Shown: piece by piece, positions 50,659 through 58,855 of the stretch | How the letters are laid out: each line of letters opens with the position of its first letter | How positions within the stretch are numbered: position 1 is the first letter of the stretch | Source of the DNA: Nonomuraea roseoviolacea subsp. carminata | GTDB lineage: Bacteria; Actinomycetota; Actinomycetes; Streptosporangiales; Streptosporangiaceae | Reading direction: 5' to 3' | NCBI RefSeq assembly: GCF_024172185.1 | Contig: NZ_JAMZEC010000001.1 | Span: 3,410,001 to 3,474,000, forward strand | Length of the DNA stretch: 64,000 nucleotides | Program-made: the position numbers and the translations under genes | Notes under the pieces: generated by a model | Told to the model about the DNA's origin: nothing | The model's input: only the letters and a program-made list of their open reading frames with translations | The model's database searches: none

Positions 50659-51891
50659 TCAGTCCTCGATCGCCTGGTAGAGCGTGGTCCAGAAGTCGTG
50701 GATGAGACGCATCGAGTCAGGCGTGGACGCCCCGACCTGGGTGAGCAGGATTCCGGTGAGCTGCTTGTCCGGGTCGGCGTAGGTGGCCGAGCCGCTGCCG
50801 CCGTCCCAGCCGAACTGGCCGACCGAGGCGTAGTCGCCGCGGTAGGTGCGCACCGCCATGCCGAAGCCCCAGCCGCCGTGCTGGCCCTGGCCGTGCGAGA
50901 TGTGCACGCTGTCGCGGGCCAGGGCGTCGCGGGCCGCGTTCTGCTCGGGGGTCAGGCGGTTGGTGGTCATCAGCTCGACGGCCGGCCGCGACAGGATCCG
51001 CTCGCCGCGGTGCGTGCCGCCGTTGAGCAGCATCCGGAAGTAGGCGTGGTAGTCGTCGGCCGTGGAGACCAGCCCGCCACCGCCGCCCTGGAACACCGGG
51101 GGCTCGTTCCAGCGTCCCCCCTTCGACTCGTCCCACACGAGGAACTCCCCGCTCTGCGGGTCGGGCGCGTACAGGGGCGGCAGCCGGTCGATCTGGTCGT
51201 CGGGCACGTGGAAGGCGGTGTCCTTCATGCCCAGGGGGCCGAAGACGCGTTCGCGCAGGAACTCCTCGAACGACTGACCCGTCACCCTGGCCACCAGCAC
51301 CCCGACCAGGTCGTTGCTGATGTGGTACTGCCAGCGCTCTCCGGGCTGGCACATCAGCGGCAGCTCGCCGAGGCGGCGCATCCACTCGTCCGGCTCGGGC
51401 ATCGGCACCGGCAGGTTGGGCGTCAGGCCCCGCGCGAAGACTTCGCCCATGATCGGGGTGCCCAGCGCCGTCATGTCCATGCCCAGCCCGAAGGTGGAGG
51501 TCAGCACGTCGCGCACGGTGATCGGCCGCCGCGCCGGCACGGTGTCGTCCAGCGGGCCGTCGATGCGCTTGAGCACCCGCCGGTCGGCCAGCTCCGGCAG
51601 CCACGCGTCCACCGGGTCGTCCAGCCGCAGCCGGCACTCGTCCAGCAGCACCATCGCCGCCGCCATCGTCACCGGCTTGGACGTCGAGGCCATCCGGAAG
51701 ATCGTGTCCCGGCGCATCGGCGCGCCGCCGTCGTGACGCATCGTGCCGATCGCCTCGACGTGCGCCTCCTCACCCCGGCTGACCAGGGCGACCAGTCCGG
51801 GGATCTTCCCGGAGTCGACATGCCGCGCCAGCACGTCGCGCAGCCTGCGCAGCCCCGCCGCGGAGAAGCCGCCGTTGCTCTGTCCCATCAT
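50659..51891 (-). CDS. Beta-lactamase-fold serine hydrolase (class C/esterase type)
   Basis: 410 aa. Catalytic S-x-x-K in RMASTSKPVTMA (about residue 70), Tyr-x-Asn-type YHISNDLVG (about 190), and a C-terminal HGGWGFG block in the KTG position. No signal peptide, so a cytoplasmic esterase or peptidase is more likely than a resistance enzyme. Confidence 0.9.
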   Translation of the reverse strand: MMGQSNGGFSAAGLRRLRDVLARHVDSGKIPGLVALVSRGEEAHVEAIGTMRHDGGAPMRRDTIFRMASTSKPVTMAAAMVLLDECRLRLDDPVDAWLPELADRRVLKRIDGPLDDTVPARRPITVRDVLTSTFGLGMDMTALGTPIMGEVFARGLTPNLPVPMPEPDEWMRRLGELPLMCQPGERWQYHISNDLVGVLVARVTGQSFEEFLRERVFGPLGMKDTAFHVPDDQIDRLPPLYAPDPQSGEFLVWDESKGGRWNEPPVFQGGGGGLVSTADDYHAYFRMLLNGGTHRGERILSRPAVELMTTNRLTPEQNAARDALARDSVHISHGQGQHGGWGFGMAVRTYRGDYASVGQFGWDGGSGSATYADPDKQLTGILLTQVGASTPDSMRLIHDFWTTLYQAIED

Positions 51892-52132
51892 GAAGCTCCA
51901 TGTCTCAATGTTCGTCGATCTCTGAACGACTGCGACAGTACATTGCGTTTATAGATTCGTCAACGAGTAAGGGCTCAAAGTTCTTGCTGTGTGAGCAGGC
52001 TTTAATGGCCTTCTTTGCAATGGCTATGGCGCTGAATGCAACGGGACGATCGGACTGCGCATTGCAATGAGCTCGGCGTGAATGCATACTGTGCTGCGGG
52101 CCGGCAGGTCGGCAGACAGGAGACGAGCACCG

Positions 52133-52849
52133 ATGCCCGGAGGCAGACTCACCACCGAGGACCGTCAGCACATCGCCGCCGGGCTGGCAGAGGGGCTCGG
52201 GTACGCGGAGATCGGCCGGCGTCTGGGACGGCCCGCCTCGACCATCATGCGGGAGGTCACCCGCAACGGCGGCCCCGACGGCTACGGGGCGGACCAGGCG
52301 CAGGAGGCCACCCGGCACCGTGCCCGCAGGCAGAAGCAGGCGCAGCCCCCGGCGCCGCCGGTCCCCGACGACGGACACGGGCGCGACCCCCAGGCGGTGC
52401 GGGACTTCACGGAGTCCTTCACCGCGCTGCTCGTGCAGCAGGGGCTGCCCCGGATGGAGGCCAGGGTGCTGGCCTGCCTGTACATCACCGACTCCGGCGC
52501 TCTCACCGCCGCCGACCTGGTCCAGCGGCTGCAGGTCAGCCCGGCGTCGATCTCGCACGCCGTCGCCTTCCTCGAACAGCAGGGCATGCTCCGGCGCGAA
52601 CGGGTTCCCGGCGCGCGGCGCGAGCGCTATGTCGCCGACGACGAGATCTGGCTGCGGTCCATCGTCGCGGCCCTGCAGATGAACGAGGCCCTGGCGGCCG
52701 CGTCGCAGCGCGGAGCCGAGATTCTCGGGGTCGCGACTCCCGCCGGCGCCCGCTTCGGGTCCTCCGCCGACCTCCTCCTTCTCGTGAACAAGGCGTTCCG
52801 GCAGGTCATCGAGCAGTGGCAGCGGAGCCGGGCCGAACCTGCTCCATAG
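52133..52849 (+). CDS. Regulator with IS30-like HTH plus MarR/GbsR-type domain
   Basis: 238 aa from ATG 52133 (AGGAG upstream). Residues 1-45 form an HTH_38-like domain (LTTEDRQHIAAGLAEGLGYAEIGRRLGRPASTIMREVTRNGG) of the kind found in IS30 transposases. Residues about 95-160 form a winged helix (ARVLACLYITDSGALTAADLVQRLQVSPASISHAVAFLEQQGMLRRERV). The two DNA-binding domains in one chain are notable. It is divergent from the serine hydrolase. Confidence 0.85.
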   Translation: MPGGRLTTEDRQHIAAGLAEGLGYAEIGRRLGRPASTIMREVTRNGGPDGYGADQAQEATRHRARRQKQAQPPAPPVPDDGHGRDPQAVRDFTESFTALLVQQGLPRMEARVLACLYITDSGALTAADLVQRLQVSPASISHAVAFLEQQGMLRRERVPGARRERYVADDEIWLRSIVAALQMNEALAAASQRGAEILGVATPAGARFGSSADLLLLVNKAFRQVIEQWQRSRAEPAP

Positions 52850-53032
52850 GCCCGTACGAGCAGCTCAGCCCCGCCCTCGTCGCGGAGCGTTGCAACTCAT
52901 TCACAAGAGTTCGCCAAGTCGATTTGCCTACCTTCGCCAGTGAAGGCACCAGCGTGCGCGCGGACGGACGCTGACCGAGGCAGGAGGGGATCGCATGACC
53001 CGCAACGCAAACCCCAGGGTGGGGAGTCCGGC

Positions 53033-53497
53033 ATGAGAGTCGTCTACAAGGTTCTGGCCTACCTCGTCGCGGTCGAGGTCGCCGTGCAGGCGGCGGTGAT
53101 GGTCTTCGGCGACGCCGGCCTCGGCAAGTGGGTCGGGCAGGGCGGCGTGCTCGACAAGACGGTCCTGGAGAGCGAGGCGTCCCCGTTCCCCGAGGTCGTC
53201 GGCTTCATGGCGCACGGCATCAACGGGATGATGGTCATCCCGGTGATCGCGCTGCTGCTGCTGATCTCCTCGTTCTTCGCGCGGGTGCCCGGGGCGGTCA
53301 AGGCGGCCGGGCTGGTGCTGCTGCTCGTCGCGGTCCAGGTGACGCTCGGCCTGGTCGGCCACGACATCCCCGCGCTGGGCGCCCTGCACGGCCTCAACGC
53401 GCTGCTGCTGTTCAGCTCGGCCCTGTACGCGGCTCGCCGCGACCGGAGCGCGGCCGTGCCCGTCCCGGCGGAGCCGCGGCTCGGCGCCGCGGGCTGA
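53033..53497 (+). CDS. Four-helix membrane protein (DUF6220-like)
   Basis: 154 aa from ATG 53033. Four hydrophobic helices (about 5-25, 57-82, 87-108, 115-132) and histidines in helices 2 and 4 (FMAHGING, GALHGLNAL) that could bind haem. It lies 10 bp upstream of the multicopper oxidase gene, suggesting a paired electron-transfer or accessory role. Confidence 0.7.
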   Translation: MRVVYKVLAYLVAVEVAVQAAVMVFGDAGLGKWVGQGGVLDKTVLESEASPFPEVVGFMAHGINGMMVIPVIALLLLISSFFARVPGAVKAAGLVLLLVAVQVTLGLVGHDIPALGALHGLNALLLFSSALYAARRDRSAAVPVPAEPRLGAAG

Positions 53498-53507
53498 CGC
53501 ACCCCGC

Positions 53508-55070
53508 ATGAAGGACATGCACCGTCGTGGCGCCCGCCTCCGGCTCGCCGTCGCGGGCGCCGCGACCATCGCCGTCCTGGGTCCCCTGGCATGGCTCTGG
53601 CAGGACAGCCTGATGCCGGCGGCGTACTCGGTCATGGACATGGGGTACGCGGACTACGGCGGCGGCCCCTCGCCGGGCCCGTCGAGCCACGCGGCCGGCT
53701 CGGGACACGGCCACGGAGCCCACCTCGCTACCGCCGCGCAGGGCCACAGCGGCCACACCGGCCACACCGCGACGGCGCGCGACGTCACGTCGCTGACCGC
53801 CGACCGGAACCGCGCGGCCGACGTCGCGGTCACCCTGGTCGCACGCGCGCAGCGGTTCCGGCTGCCCACCGGCCGTTCCGTGGACGGATACACGTTGAAC
53901 GGCACGTCCCCCGGCCCCGCCATCCACGCCACGGCCGGGCAACTGGTGGAGGTCCGGCTGGTCAACGAGTCGGTGCCCGGCGGCATCACGCTGCACTGGC
54001 ACGGCGTCGACGTCCCCAACGCCGAGGACGGGGTGGCCGGCGTGACCCAGGACGCGGTCGCCACGGGCCGCTCGCACACCTACCGGTTCGTCGCGGGCCA
54101 GGCGGGCACGTTCTGGTACCACTCCCACCAGGTGTCGCACGAGCAGGTCCGCCGGGGGCTGCTCGGGGCGCTGGTGGTCACCCCGGCGCGGCGGCCGCCC
54201 GCCGGGACGGTCGACGTCGTGGCGCTGCTGCACCTGTACGACGGAGCCCGTACGGTCAACGGCCGGGAGGGCGACGTCCGCGTGGCGGCGCGTCCCGGCG
54301 ACAAGGTCCGGGTACGCGTGATCAACACGGAGAACGGCGAGACGCCGGCCTGGGTCGGCGGCGCGCCGTTCCGGCTCGTCGCGGTGGACGGCACCGACGT
54401 GAACGAGCCCGCCCCCGTGCGCGACACCACCGTGATGGTCACCGCCGGAGGCCGCGCCGACATCGAGGTGACCATGCCCGAGGACGGATCGCCGGTGCGG
54501 GTCCACATCGGCGGCCCGGGCGGCGTCGTGCTCGGTTCGCGATCGTACGACGCGCCCGCCGCGCCCCTGCCGGCGAAGAAGCTGGACCTGCTCACCTACG
54601 GCGCGCCGCGACCCGTCGGCTTCGACGCCGAACAAGCCGACCGCCGGTTCACCTACGAGATCGGGCGCCGGCCGGGGTTCCTGGACGGGATGCCGGGGGT
54701 CTGGTGGACGGTCAACGGCCACATGTTCCCGGACGTGCCGATGTTCATGGTCGCCGAGCACGACGTGGTGCGGATGCGCGTCTCCAACCACAGCGGCGAG
54801 TCTCACCCCATGCACCTGCACGGCCATCACGCCGTGGTGCTGAGCAGGAACGGCGTGCAGGCGACCGGAAGTCCGTGGTGGATGGACTCCCTGGAGGTCG
54901 GCAACGGCGAGTCGTACGACATCGCCTTCGTCGCCGACAACCCGGGCATCTGGATGGACCACTGCCACAACCTGCCGCACGCGGCCGAAGGGCTGGTCGC
55001 CCATCTGATGTACGAGGGGGTCACCACGCCGTTCACCGTGGGCGGCGAGGCCGCGAACGAGCCGGAGTGA
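53508..55070 (+). CDS. Secreted multicopper oxidase
   Basis: 520 aa. An N-terminal membrane helix (about 11-30) and a His/Gly-rich linker (HGHGAH, GHSGHTGHT) precede three cupredoxin domains. All copper ligands are visible: HWHG, HSHQVSHE, HPMHLHGHH and the T1 motif HCHNLPHAAEGLVAHLM. The His-rich linker may recruit copper. It probably acts as a laccase-like or copper-detoxifying enzyme outside the membrane. Confidence 0.92.
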   Translation: MKDMHRRGARLRLAVAGAATIAVLGPLAWLWQDSLMPAAYSVMDMGYADYGGGPSPGPSSHAAGSGHGHGAHLATAAQGHSGHTGHTATARDVTSLTADRNRAADVAVTLVARAQRFRLPTGRSVDGYTLNGTSPGPAIHATAGQLVEVRLVNESVPGGITLHWHGVDVPNAEDGVAGVTQDAVATGRSHTYRFVAGQAGTFWYHSHQVSHEQVRRGLLGALVVTPARRPPAGTVDVVALLHLYDGARTVNGREGDVRVAARPGDKVRVRVINTENGETPAWVGGAPFRLVAVDGTDVNEPAPVRDTTVMVTAGGRADIEVTMPEDGSPVRVHIGGPGGVVLGSRSYDAPAAPLPAKKLDLLTYGAPRPVGFDAEQADRRFTYEIGRRPGFLDGMPGVWWTVNGHMFPDVPMFMVAEHDVVRMRVSNHSGESHPMHLHGHHAVVLSRNGVQATGSPWWMDSLEVGNGESYDIAFVADNPGIWMDHCHNLPHAAEGLVAHLMYEGVTTPFTVGGEAANEPE

Positions 55071-55076
55071 GCCTGC

Positions 55077-55252
55077 CCGCCGGGCCGCCAGGTGAAGACC
55101 AGGAGCACGCCCGGCTCCAGATGGGACGCCGGCACGGGCCAGAGCCGTCCGCGGTAATCGGGCTCCAGCGCGTACATCACGTTGATCCCGGGCCGAGGGC
55201 TCCAGGGCGAAGACCTCAGCCGGGGTCCACGCGGCCAGCGATCGGTCATGGC
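55077..55252 (-). pseudogene. Possible frameshifted gene fragment
   Basis: On the minus strand, HDRSLAAWTPAEVFALEP in one frame joins GINVMYALEPDYRGRLWPVP and EPGVLLVFTW in another, giving a protein-like reading only if one frameshift is assumed. No start or family is clear. Low confidence. Confidence 0.25.
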
Positions 55253-55273
55253 GGGCGACGGTAGCCCGCCGCG

Positions 55274-56614
55274 TCACCCGCCGGCGACATAGAAATCCAT
55301 CCCGCCGTAGTCGAAGGTGATCGCGTACGGCTTGAAGAACTCGTGCGTGATGTTGGCGAGCAGGTCGAAGCCGAACTGCGCCGACTGACCCGGGCCCGGG
55401 AAGCCGGGGAAGACCTTCTCCGCCGCGTGACCTCGCACGTCGCGGCCCGACGCCCGGCCGAGGCTGATCCGCTCAGCCGTGATCGGGTAGAGCGTGGGCC
55501 CGTTCCCCGGCAGGGGGTGGTCGCGGTCCACCGCGATGCCGAGGCGTTCGGCGATCTCCGCCGTCGTGTCGAGGCCGTGGCCGATGCCGCCCATATCCAG
55601 GGTGACCATCCGCGGCCCGGAGTCCTGGACGGCGCCCAGCGTGCAGGGGTAGTGGTCGCCGGCCAGCCACAGCGGCAGCACGCTCGCTCCGGAGCGGCGC
55701 GCCCGCGCCTGGAAGCGCCGTCGCTGGGCCTCAGTCCTGCGGCGCAGGACGAGCGCCCGGTCGGCGTAGTCCATGGTGGTCAGGAAGTGGTAGAAGACGG
55801 TCGTCCCGATCACGCCGGCAGGCTGCGATCCGTCCGGCAGGGGCGGCCGGCGCATGTCGATCCACTGCACCGGGAGGTCGCGGATCTCGATCCGGCCGAT
55901 CCGGAGCGAGTCCAGCACGCCCAGGTAGATCGTGACCGGCTTGTTGTCGGCGACGCCTCCCGGCACCGTGGCCAGGGCTCGCAGTCCCGCCTCCTCGGCC
56001 GCCTCCGCCGACAGGTCGAGCGTCCCGTACGTGTCGAGCAGGAACTTCCTGCCCGGCCCGCCGTTGAGCGCGGCCTCGACGGAGGGTACCGGGTCGAGGG
56101 TGTGGAAGGGCACGCGCGTGCCGGCCGCCCCCTCGATGCGCCACGGCGTGCCGGTGAGCCGGGCGAAGGCCGCGTCCCGCTGGTCGCCGGTCTGCCGCAG
56201 CAGGGGGACGGCGCGGGCGTGCCGGTCCTGCCGTACGAAGCACTCGGCGAGCCGCCGCCTGGACGCGACGTCGCCGGGGTCGAGGTCGACGGCCCTGGAC
56301 AGGAACGTCTCGGCTGGGCCGAACCGGTTGGAAAGCAGGGCGATGTAGCCGAGCCGTGCGGCGGCGTGCGCGTCCTCCGGGTCGTCGTGCAACCGGCGCC
56401 GGTAACCGCGCGCGGCCTCGGCGAACTCGCCGTTCCGGAACAGCTCGTCCGGGGTCGCGGCGCCGTTCTGGAGCAGCTCGTCCGGAGTCATGGCGCGAGC
56501 GGCGGCGGACGCATCCGCCAGGGCCGCGATCGGGAGCGCCATGGCCGCGGCCAGGCCCGCTCCGCGCAGCAGGGTGCGCCGGTCGAAGGTCTGCGACTCG
56601 TCTCGGGAGGTCAT
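55274..56614 (-). CDS. Tat-exported TPR protein with retropepsin-like aspartyl domain (2)
   Basis: 446 aa. Twin-arginine signal (FDRRTLLRGAGLAAAMALP), TPR-like repeats (about 45-125: EFAEAARGYRRRL, ARLGYIALLSNRF, FLSRAVDLDPGD), then two protease-like lobes. The first lobe reads LLDTYGTLDLSAEAAEEAGL, keeping an Asp-Thr at the active-site place that the paralogue at 8765 lacks. The second has GVIGTTVFYHFLTTMDYADRALVLRR and ends in DYGGMDFYV. It is divergent from the asparagine-synthase-like gene, possibly sharing regulation. Confidence 0.7.
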   Translation of the reverse strand: MTSRDESQTFDRRTLLRGAGLAAAMALPIAALADASAAARAMTPDELLQNGAATPDELFRNGEFAEAARGYRRRLHDDPEDAHAAARLGYIALLSNRFGPAETFLSRAVDLDPGDVASRRRLAECFVRQDRHARAVPLLRQTGDQRDAAFARLTGTPWRIEGAAGTRVPFHTLDPVPSVEAALNGGPGRKFLLDTYGTLDLSAEAAEEAGLRALATVPGGVADNKPVTIYLGVLDSLRIGRIEIRDLPVQWIDMRRPPLPDGSQPAGVIGTTVFYHFLTTMDYADRALVLRRRTEAQRRRFQARARRSGASVLPLWLAGDHYPCTLGAVQDSGPRMVTLDMGGIGHGLDTTAEIAERLGIAVDRDHPLPGNGPTLYPITAERISLGRASGRDVRGHAAEKVFPGFPGPGQSAQFGFDLLANITHEFFKPYAITFDYGGMDFYVAGG

Positions 56615-56830
56615 ACCCGGCTCCTAAGCCAGTGGTGCGGTCGGGTCCGCCCGCCGGGGCGATCGAGGGCGGGCGCAGGGCAAGGCAACTCCCGTACCTG
56701 TTCAACAGGCATAAGCCCGCAGGCGTGAACGTGATCGCGGACAAAGGCGGAGTAAGGGTGTAGGCCATCGAAAGGACACCCGCCGCATGACCGCTCCACC
56801 GAGCACCGCCGCCCGTCCTGGCCCCGGGAG

Positions 56831-58717
56831 GTGGCATTGCGCGTCCATCTAGCGCTGGCGGCCAGGCGCGCGGGCGTCCCGCTGCCGTCCGTGGTGCTGG
56901 AAGCGGCGCGTGAGGCGATCTCGCGCGCCTTCCCGGTGCCGGCCGCGACCGTGACCGCGAGCGGATGGCGGTCGGCCACCGGCGACACGGCGTTGCTGTC
57001 CTGGTCCAACGAGCCCGAGGGACACGGGCCCCCCACGCTGGGCTCGGGGGCCGGCCGCGTGGCCGGCCTGACCGGGCATCTGGCCGATCCGGGCGACGTG
57101 GACCGGCTGCTGGCCGCGCCCCGGCTGGGCGAGGCCGCCGTCCGTACCGGCGGGGTGTTCTCGATCTTCAGGGCCGGTGAGGGACAGGTCAGCGCGGCGA
57201 CGGGGCTCACGCGCGCGTGCCCGGTCTTCTACGCCGAGACCGCGGGCGTCCACGTCGTGGGCAGCCGGGCGCTGCTCGTCCACCTCGCCGCCCGGGCGGC
57301 CGAGACGGCGTCGCACCGGCCCGAGATCGTCTGGGATCTGCCCGCGCTGGAGTCGATGGTGAGGACGGGGTACTTCCTCTCCGACGAGACGCCGTTCCGC
57401 GGGGTCGGCGCGTTGCCGTGCGCGGCGGAGATCACGATCACGGCGGGCCGGCGCGCCATCACCGTGAGCCCGCCCCCGGAGCCGCGGGCGGCGCCCACCT
57501 CCAGGCGCGCGACGCGCGCCCACGTCGACGAGCTCGCCGACGCGCTGCTCGCCGCCGTGCGTCCGCTGCGGGACACCGCGGAACCGGTACGTCTGTCGCT
57601 CACCGGGGGCCGCGACAGCCGTCTGCTCGCCGCGCTGCTGCACCGGGCGGGCATCCCGTTCGTGACGGCGACCTCGGGACACGACGACAGCGCCGACGTG
57701 GTGCTCGCCAGGCGCGTCGCGGAGGCGCTCGGCGTGCGGCACAGCGTCTCCCGGCCGCGACGCTCCGAGGGCGGCGGCGAGCTGATCGTCCCGCATCCGC
57801 GCGTGCGCACGCACAACACGCTGTTCGCCTGCGAGGGGATGATCTCGGCGTACGAGAACATCCCCGGCGGCACACGGTACGACCCGACGCCGCGGATGTC
57901 CGGTCACGGCGGGGAGATCCTGCGCGGCGGTTTCCTGCAGAACCAGGCCGATCCGGACCCGAAGGCCATCAGGCGCAGGGTGGACGCCCTCTTCGGCAGG
58001 AACGCCGACCTGCTGACGAGCGAGGGCAGGGAGCACGCCCACGCCGTGGCGTCCCCGTGGCGGGAGCGCTGCCGCGAGGACGGCCCCGGCGCGCTCGACC
58101 ACCTGTACCTGGCGTACCGGGTGGGCCGCTGGCACGCCGCCTCCCGCGCGTCGCTGCTGCGCGCGCAGAACCCCGTCCCGCCGTTCCTCGACAATCTGGT
58201 CGTACGGACCGCGCTGGGCATGGACCCGCTGTGGCGGCGCTCCGAGGCGCTGATCCACGGCGTGATCGGCGCCTTCGCTCCCCAGTTGCGCGACGTGCCC
58301 GTGGAGGGCCGCCCCTGGCGCTTCACGGCCGAGGCCCGCGACCCGACGCCGGTCGAGCGGCTCCGGTCACGCCTCCGGCTGCCGGTCCGGAAGGGGGCCG
58401 CGCCCGAGCCGGGCGGTCCCGTCCCGGCCGGCAAGCCCTGGAACTGGCGGCTGGAACCCTCTCCGGAACTGCTCGGCCTGATGCGCGCGGGCATCGTGGA
58501 GGCGCACGAGGCGCTGAAGGGGGACGGGCTCGCGGCCGTCGTGGACGAGCCGCACATCGTCGGCGCCGGTGAGGAGGCGCCGGGCGGCCGGATGGACGTT
58601 CTGTGGCATATGTACACGGTCTCGGTCATGCTGACGGACGCCTTCGCCTCCCCCGCCCCACCCGACCTCTCCTCGCTGAGCATCCCCGTCCCTGAGTCGC
58701 CGTCCACAGGGAGCTGA
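56831..58717 (+). CDS. Asparagine-synthase-like protein lacking the N-terminal nucleophile
   Basis: About 628 aa from GTG 56831 (TTG 56837, with GGGAGG better spaced, is an alternative). Residues about 230-500 contain the ATP-pyrophosphatase loop VRLSLTGGRDSRLLAALL and downstream helices of asparagine synthase. The N-terminal part keeps the overall glutaminase-like fold (FSIFRAGEGQVSAATGLTRACPVFY) but has no Met-Cys start, so glutamine hydrolysis is unlikely. Such proteins serve as amide ligases or lasso-peptide-type cyclases; no precursor is seen nearby. Confidence 0.75.
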   Translation: MALRVHLALAARRAGVPLPSVVLEAAREAISRAFPVPAATVTASGWRSATGDTALLSWSNEPEGHGPPTLGSGAGRVAGLTGHLADPGDVDRLLAAPRLGEAAVRTGGVFSIFRAGEGQVSAATGLTRACPVFYAETAGVHVVGSRALLVHLAARAAETASHRPEIVWDLPALESMVRTGYFLSDETPFRGVGALPCAAEITITAGRRAITVSPPPEPRAAPTSRRATRAHVDELADALLAAVRPLRDTAEPVRLSLTGGRDSRLLAALLHRAGIPFVTATSGHDDSADVVLARRVAEALGVRHSVSRPRRSEGGGELIVPHPRVRTHNTLFACEGMISAYENIPGGTRYDPTPRMSGHGGEILRGGFLQNQADPDPKAIRRRVDALFGRNADLLTSEGREHAHAVASPWRERCREDGPGALDHLYLAYRVGRWHAASRASLLRAQNPVPPFLDNLVVRTALGMDPLWRRSEALIHGVIGAFAPQLRDVPVEGRPWRFTAEARDPTPVERLRSRLRLPVRKGAAPEPGGPVPAGKPWNWRLEPSPELLGLMRAGIVEAHEALKGDGLAAVVDEPHIVGAGEEAPGGRMDVLWHMYTVSVMLTDAFASPAPPDLSSLSIPVPESPSTGS

Positions 58718-58808
58718 CCCGATCGGTGCTTCGTCCACAGGGAGCTGCCCCCGACCGGTGCTTCGTCCACAGGGAACTGGCCCGGCCGGTGCTTCGTCCA
58801 CAGGATGG
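58701..58808. repeat. Tandem 31-32-bp minisatellite
   Basis: Three full units beginning CGTCCACAGGGA(G/A)CTG and ending CGGTGCTT, at 58701, 58732 and 58764, plus the start of a fourth at 58795. It begins inside the last codons of the preceding gene. Confidence 0.85.
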
Positions 58809-58855
58809 CGCGGGCTCGGTGCGCGCCGGGCGGCGCACCCGGCAGAATCAGCGGC

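Noticed and set aside
56831..58717. Classification as a housekeeping asparagine synthetase
   Set aside because: The N-terminal catalytic Cys is missing and the length and context differ.
58701..58808. Possible CRISPR array from the 31-bp repeats
   Set aside because: Units are directly adjacent with no spacers and there are no cas genes; it is a minisatellite.
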